DNA of 14,772 nucleotides from JAVVRI01 sp036654795 (GTDB lineage: Bacteria; Bacteroidota; Bacteroidia; Bacteroidales; Tannerellaceae), in NCBI GenBank assembly GCA_036654795.1, contig JAVVRI010000077.1:1-14772 (forward strand), written 5' to 3'. How positions within the stretch are numbered: position 1 is the first letter of the stretch; every line of letters starts with the position of its first letter. The notes beneath the pieces were generated by a model, which saw only the letters and a list, made by a program, of their open reading frames with translations, searched no databases and was not told the origin of the DNA. A program made the translations under genes and the position numbers. Shown piece after piece: positions 13,482-14,772 of the stretch.

Positions 13482-14561
13482 TTAATTAAACTCTTTCCCG
13501 TACTTGATTTGTACATCTGCAACAAACTGCTTGATGCGCTGCTCGTCCTCCTTCTTACAAATCATCAATACGTTTCCGGACTCGGCTACAATGAAATCGT
13601 GTAGGCCTTGCACGACGGCTAGGCGGTTCGGATCTTCCAATGCAATCACGTTTCCACTACTTTCATAGAGGACGGTTTTGGTCTTTAGCGTAGCGTTACT
13701 GTCTTCATCCTTCGTTGCCAAATCGAACAGTGAGCCCCAGCTACCTAAGTCAGCCCAACCGAAGTCCACACAAAGCATATATACGTTATCCGCCTTTTCC
13801 ATAATACCATAGTCGATGGATATATTCTGGCAATAAGGGAAGTTTTCATGTATAAAGTTACGCTCTTCCGACGTGTTAAACAGATCCTTTCCCAGATCAA
13901 AGCGTACGGCTATGTCGGGCAGGAATTTACCAAAGGCATCCAATATCGTATCAACGTTCCATAAGAAAAGACCCGAATTCCAAAAGAATTCTCCGCTTTC
14001 GTGAAATACTTTGGCAAGCTCCAAATTCGGTTTTTCGGTAAACGTCTTCACCTTTGTAAATTCATCAATCATCACGTCACTACTCTGGATGTAACCATAG
14101 CCGGTTTCGGGACGGCTCGGACGGATGCCAAGGGTAACAAGGGAATGATTCTTCCGAACAAAGTCAAGCCCCTTTTGCACATCTTGCAAGAAAACGTCCT
14201 CCTTAAGGATTAGATGATCCGAAGGGGCGACCACGATGTTGGCATTTGGGTTGCAAGCTTTAATATGGTAAGCAGCGTAGGCAATGCAGGGTGCTGTGTT
14301 CCGACGTGTCGGCTCCAACAGTATCTGATTGTCCCCAAGTTCGGGCAATTGTTCTTTGATGAGCACTGAATATTGCTCATTGGTTACGATGTAGATATTT
14401 TCTATCGGGATAATCTTCGAGAAACGATCGAAAGTCATTTGTAGCAGCGACCGTCCTGTACCGAAAAAGTCAAGAAATTGTTTCGGATAACTCTCCCGAC
14501 TAAACGGCCAAAAGCGACTTCCGATCCCTCCACCCATGATAACACAATAATTATCTTTCAT
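13482..14561 (-). CDS. Mannose-1-phosphate guanylyltransferase
   Basis: A 359-residue nucleotidyltransferase that makes GDP-mannose from mannose 1-phosphate and GTP, feeding fucose and mannose-containing surface glycans. Motifs are GGGIGSRFWPFSR (10-22) with K27 (PKQF), PSDH (113-116), ETGYGYI (152-158), EKP (176-178), WNSG (194-197), and DYGIMEK followed by DLGSW (271-275). It has only the pyrophosphorylase domain and lacks the C-terminal phosphomannose isomerase part found in bifunctional ManC proteins, so isomerisation must come from another enzyme. It is a single-gene unit, convergent with the LolC/E-like gene, with a terminator shared between them. The ATG at 14561 gives the expected N-terminus directly before the GGG loop. 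I do not assign a symbol because manA/manC naming varies. Confidence 0.94.
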   Translation of the reverse strand: MKDNYCVIMGGGIGSRFWPFSRESYPKQFLDFFGTGRSLLQMTFDRFSKIIPIENIYIVTNEQYSVLIKEQLPELGDNQILLEPTRRNTAPCIAYAAYHIKACNPNANIVVAPSDHLILKEDVFLQDVQKGLDFVRKNHSLVTLGIRPSRPETGYGYIQSSDVMIDEFTKVKTFTEKPNLELAKVFHESGEFFWNSGLFLWNVDTILDAFGKFLPDIAVRFDLGKDLFNTSEERNFIHENFPYCQNISIDYGIMEKADNVYMLCVDFGWADLGSWGSLFDLATKDEDSNATLKTKTVLYESSGNVIALEDPNRLAVVQGLHDFIVAESGNVLMICKKEDEQRIKQFVADVQIKYGKEFN

Positions 14562-14598
14562 GATGATATAGGCTATTATTAATTATACATACTTGTTG

Positions 14599-14606
14599 CA
14601 AAGCTA
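14599..14606 (-). promoter_or_regulatory. -7 box of the mannose-1-phosphate guanylyltransferase gene
   Basis: On the minus strand this reads TAGCTTTG, matching TAnnTTTG, 38 bp before the ATG. The -33 region 19-21 bp upstream has no clear TTTG. Confidence 0.5.
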
Positions 14607-14666
14607 ACGAAATAATCTGTTATTTAGTATCCGCACTAATTTTATTTGAAAAAAAGCCACGACACG

Positions 14667-14697
14667 CTTGCATGTTTAAAATATTTCCCTACCTTTG
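14667..14697 (+). promoter_or_regulatory. Promoter of the tRNA-Leu gene
   Basis: TACCTTTG at 14690-14697 is a consensus -7 box. CTTG at 14667-14670 is a one-mismatch -33 element, with a 19-bp spacer. It lies 21 bp upstream of the first tRNA base. Confidence 0.7.
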
Positions 14698-14717
14698 CAT
14701 CGCATTTAAAAACAAAT

Positions 14718-14772
14718 GCCCAGATGGCGGAATTGGTAGACGCGCTGGTCTCAAACACCAGTGGATTCACTT
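14718..14772 (+). tRNA. tRNA-Leu (anticodon CAA), cut by window end
   Basis: The 5' part of a leucine tRNA. It begins GCCCAGATGGCGGAATTGG, with the D-arm, and continues to the anticodon arm CTGGT-CTCAAAC-ACCAG (14745-14761). The anticodon CAA (14752-14754) reads the codon UUG. After the anticodon stem, the sequence TGGATTCACTT starts the long variable arm typical of tRNA-Leu. The T-arm and 3' end lie beyond the window. Confidence 0.93.

Overview
The window looks like chromosomal DNA of a Bacteroidales bacterium, probably Bacteroides or a close relative. The evidence is Bacteroidetes-type promoters with a TAnnTTTG -7 box, A-rich ribosome binding regions, families largely confined to Bacteroidota (DUF4251-like and DUF6249-like proteins, a short CstA) and the gene order xerD / aroQ-pyk-O-methyltransferase-rbfA-lolC/E-like permease. 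The species cannot be fixed by eye. The sequence contains one 10-N assembly gap (7863-7872), so continuity across it is not proven.

Left part (1-1990): a truncated 56-codon ORF resembles the N-terminal piece of an ISAon1-type transposase. Next comes a compact regulatory module. An ECF sigma factor and a small two-helix membrane protein (candidate anti-sigma factor) overlap by ATGA on the minus strand. A three-helix DUF6249-like membrane protein is transcribed divergently. The intergenic region holds two near-identical, oppositely oriented ECF-type promoters (TGTAAC-N16-CGTC), one facing each side. This is the most interesting signal in the window: the sigma factor probably drives its own operon and the divergent membrane gene from one shared region.

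Middle part (2004-7862, all minus strand): a CstA-family transporter preceded by two 10-bp operator-like repeats spaced 21 bp apart, a secreted DUF4251-like protein, and a tight unit reading FecCD-type permease, FecE/BtuD-type ATPase with a roughly 90-residue C-terminal extension, then a MATE exporter. The ATPase stop and MATE start overlap by ATGA. No substrate-binding protein is visible; it could lie across the gap.

Right part (7873-14772): after the gap come a perfect 16-bp palindrome and a 22-bp-period repeat cluster, with one inverted and two and a half direct copies. Then follow the tyrosine recombinase xerD (minus), and a plus-strand run of aroQ, pyk, a GTG-started O-methyltransferase, rbfA and a TTG-started LolC/E-like permease. 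That run ends at a strong bidirectional hairpin shared with a convergent mannose-1-phosphate guanylyltransferase gene. The window closes inside a tRNA-Leu(CAA) gene with a clear Bacteroidetes promoter.

Most genes here are housekeeping. The less ordinary content is the ECF-sigma module with paired promoters, the repeat cluster beside xerD, the paired operators upstream of cstA, and the ABC/MATE operon.
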